From the NCBI GenBank assembly GCA_013044305.1, contig JABEUT010000109.1:1-5896 (forward strand): a stretch of DNA of 5,896 nt, read 5' to 3'. The stretch comes from Bacteroidia bacterium. Its GTDB lineage: Bacteria; Bacteroidota; Bacteroidia; JABEUT01. This document shows, piece by piece, positions 5,382-5,896 of this stretch (its first letter is position 1; every line of letters starts with the position of its first letter). Both the position numbers and the translations under genes were made by a program. The notes under the pieces were generated by a model. That model ran no database searches. It had not been told where the DNA came from and worked only from the letters and a program-made list of their open reading frames with translations.

Positions 5382-5896
5382 TCTTAGCGATTGCCTCTGC
5401 GTCCTCGTTACTTATTTCAAAGTTCAAAGCCTCTAAATTTTCCTTCAGGTGAGTTTCGTTACCGGCTTTAGGTATGGGTGAAACATTCTTCTGCCGCAGC
5501 AGCCATTGCAGGGTAACCTGCGCTGGAGTCCTGCCGTACTTTTTTGCTATTGACACAATGGTGGAATCACTGCCAACCCTGCCCCTTGCAAGCGGGGTGT
5601 ATGCCGTAATAAGCATGTCGTTATCCTGTAAATATTTTACTATTTTATGCTGGTCAATAAAGGGATGGTACTCTATCTGGTTGCAAAAGACAGGTATTTT
5701 CCGTTGCGCCTTTTTCAATTGCTCCATGTTGAAATTACTTACTCCCATCAGTCTTGTAAATTTCTTTTCATGGCACACCTGCAGAAGTTCGATGGCAGTA
5801 TCGTTGGCATGGTCATCGGAGGGCCAGTGCAGCAAAAGCAGGTCAACATAATCCGATTTAAGTTGGCGCAAGCTGTTTTCGACCGAGGGTAAAAAC
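5371..5896 (-). CDS. Aldo/keto reductase, DkgA/DkgB-like, C-terminal 174 residues (5' end outside window)
   Basis: This is an NADPH-dependent aldo/keto reductase of the AKR superfamily, most like the 2,5-diketo-D-gluconate reductase/methylglyoxal reductase group (E. coli DkgA/DkgB). The frame is open to the right edge: residues FLPSVENS precede LRQLKSDYVDLLLLHWP, which matches the family, so the TTG at 5871 is internal. Visible motifs are the catalytic His (residue 23 of the visible part, in LLLLHWP), GVSNF at 51-55, NQIEYHP at 72-78, ITAYTPLARG near 96-105, and the cofactor-binding IPKAGNETHLKEN at 141-153. The Asp, Tyr and Lys of the catalytic tetrad lie outside the window. The protein stops at EAIAKIKS, about 15-20 residues before the usual end; the C-terminal tail ending in a W-D-like sequence in DkgB is absent. 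Its TAA (complement of 5371-5373) falls inside dapB. The physiological substrate cannot be assigned from sequence; a role in detoxifying small carbonyl compounds is a guess. Confidence 0.9.
   Translation of the reverse strand, partial: FLPSVENSLRQLKSDYVDLLLLHWPSDDHANDTAIELLQVCHEKKFTRLMGVSNFNMEQLKKAQRKIPVFCNQIEYHPFIDQHKIVKYLQDNDMLITAYTPLARGRVGSDSTIVSIAKKYGRTPAQVTLQWLLRQKNVSPIPKAGNETHLKENLEALNFEISNEDAEAIAKIKS

Overview
The window is a stretch of bacterial chromosome, most likely from a member of the Bacteroidota (Bacteroidetes). The grounds are the men gene order D-B-A-C-E, the compact MenE and MenC variants resembling those of that phylum, near-absence of Shine-Dalgarno sequences before the start codons, two matches to the Bacteroidota -7 promoter element TAnnTTTG, and frequent AGG (Arg) and ATA (Ile) codons. 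I cannot place it below phylum with confidence. Layout, + strand: the 3' end of menD (1-462, cut by the window edge); a 156-base spacer with a probable internal promoter; menB (619-1437); menA (1490-2395); menC (2444-3508); menE (3513-4619); a 45-base spacer with a second promoter-like box; dapB (4665-5381). Minus strand: the 3' part of an aldo/keto reductase gene (5371 to the right edge), convergent with dapB and overlapping its end by 11 bases. No RNA genes, insertion sequences, CRISPR arrays, phage genes or convincing intrinsic terminators were seen, and no gap reaches 300 bases. Function: the five men genes form most of the classical (o-succinylbenzoate) menaquinone pathway. MenD makes SEPHCHC from isochorismate and 2-oxoglutarate. 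After MenH (not in view), MenC dehydrates SHCHC to o-succinylbenzoate, MenE activates it to OSB-CoA, MenB closes the ring to 1,4-dihydroxy-2-naphthoyl-CoA, and after thioesterase action MenA prenylates the naphthoate in the membrane. menF would be expected upstream. Menaquinone is the usual respiratory quinone of this phylum. dapB belongs to a different pathway (lysine and diaminopimelate) and appears to have its own promoter. The aldo/keto reductase is unrelated to either and seems to lack the usual C-terminal tail. Overall this is an ordinary core-metabolism region. All key catalytic residues that can be checked are present and I found no evidence of a new system. The points most worth a second look are the dapB/aldo-keto reductase junction, the AT-rich dyad lying on the menB promoter, and a small in-frame duplication in menD.
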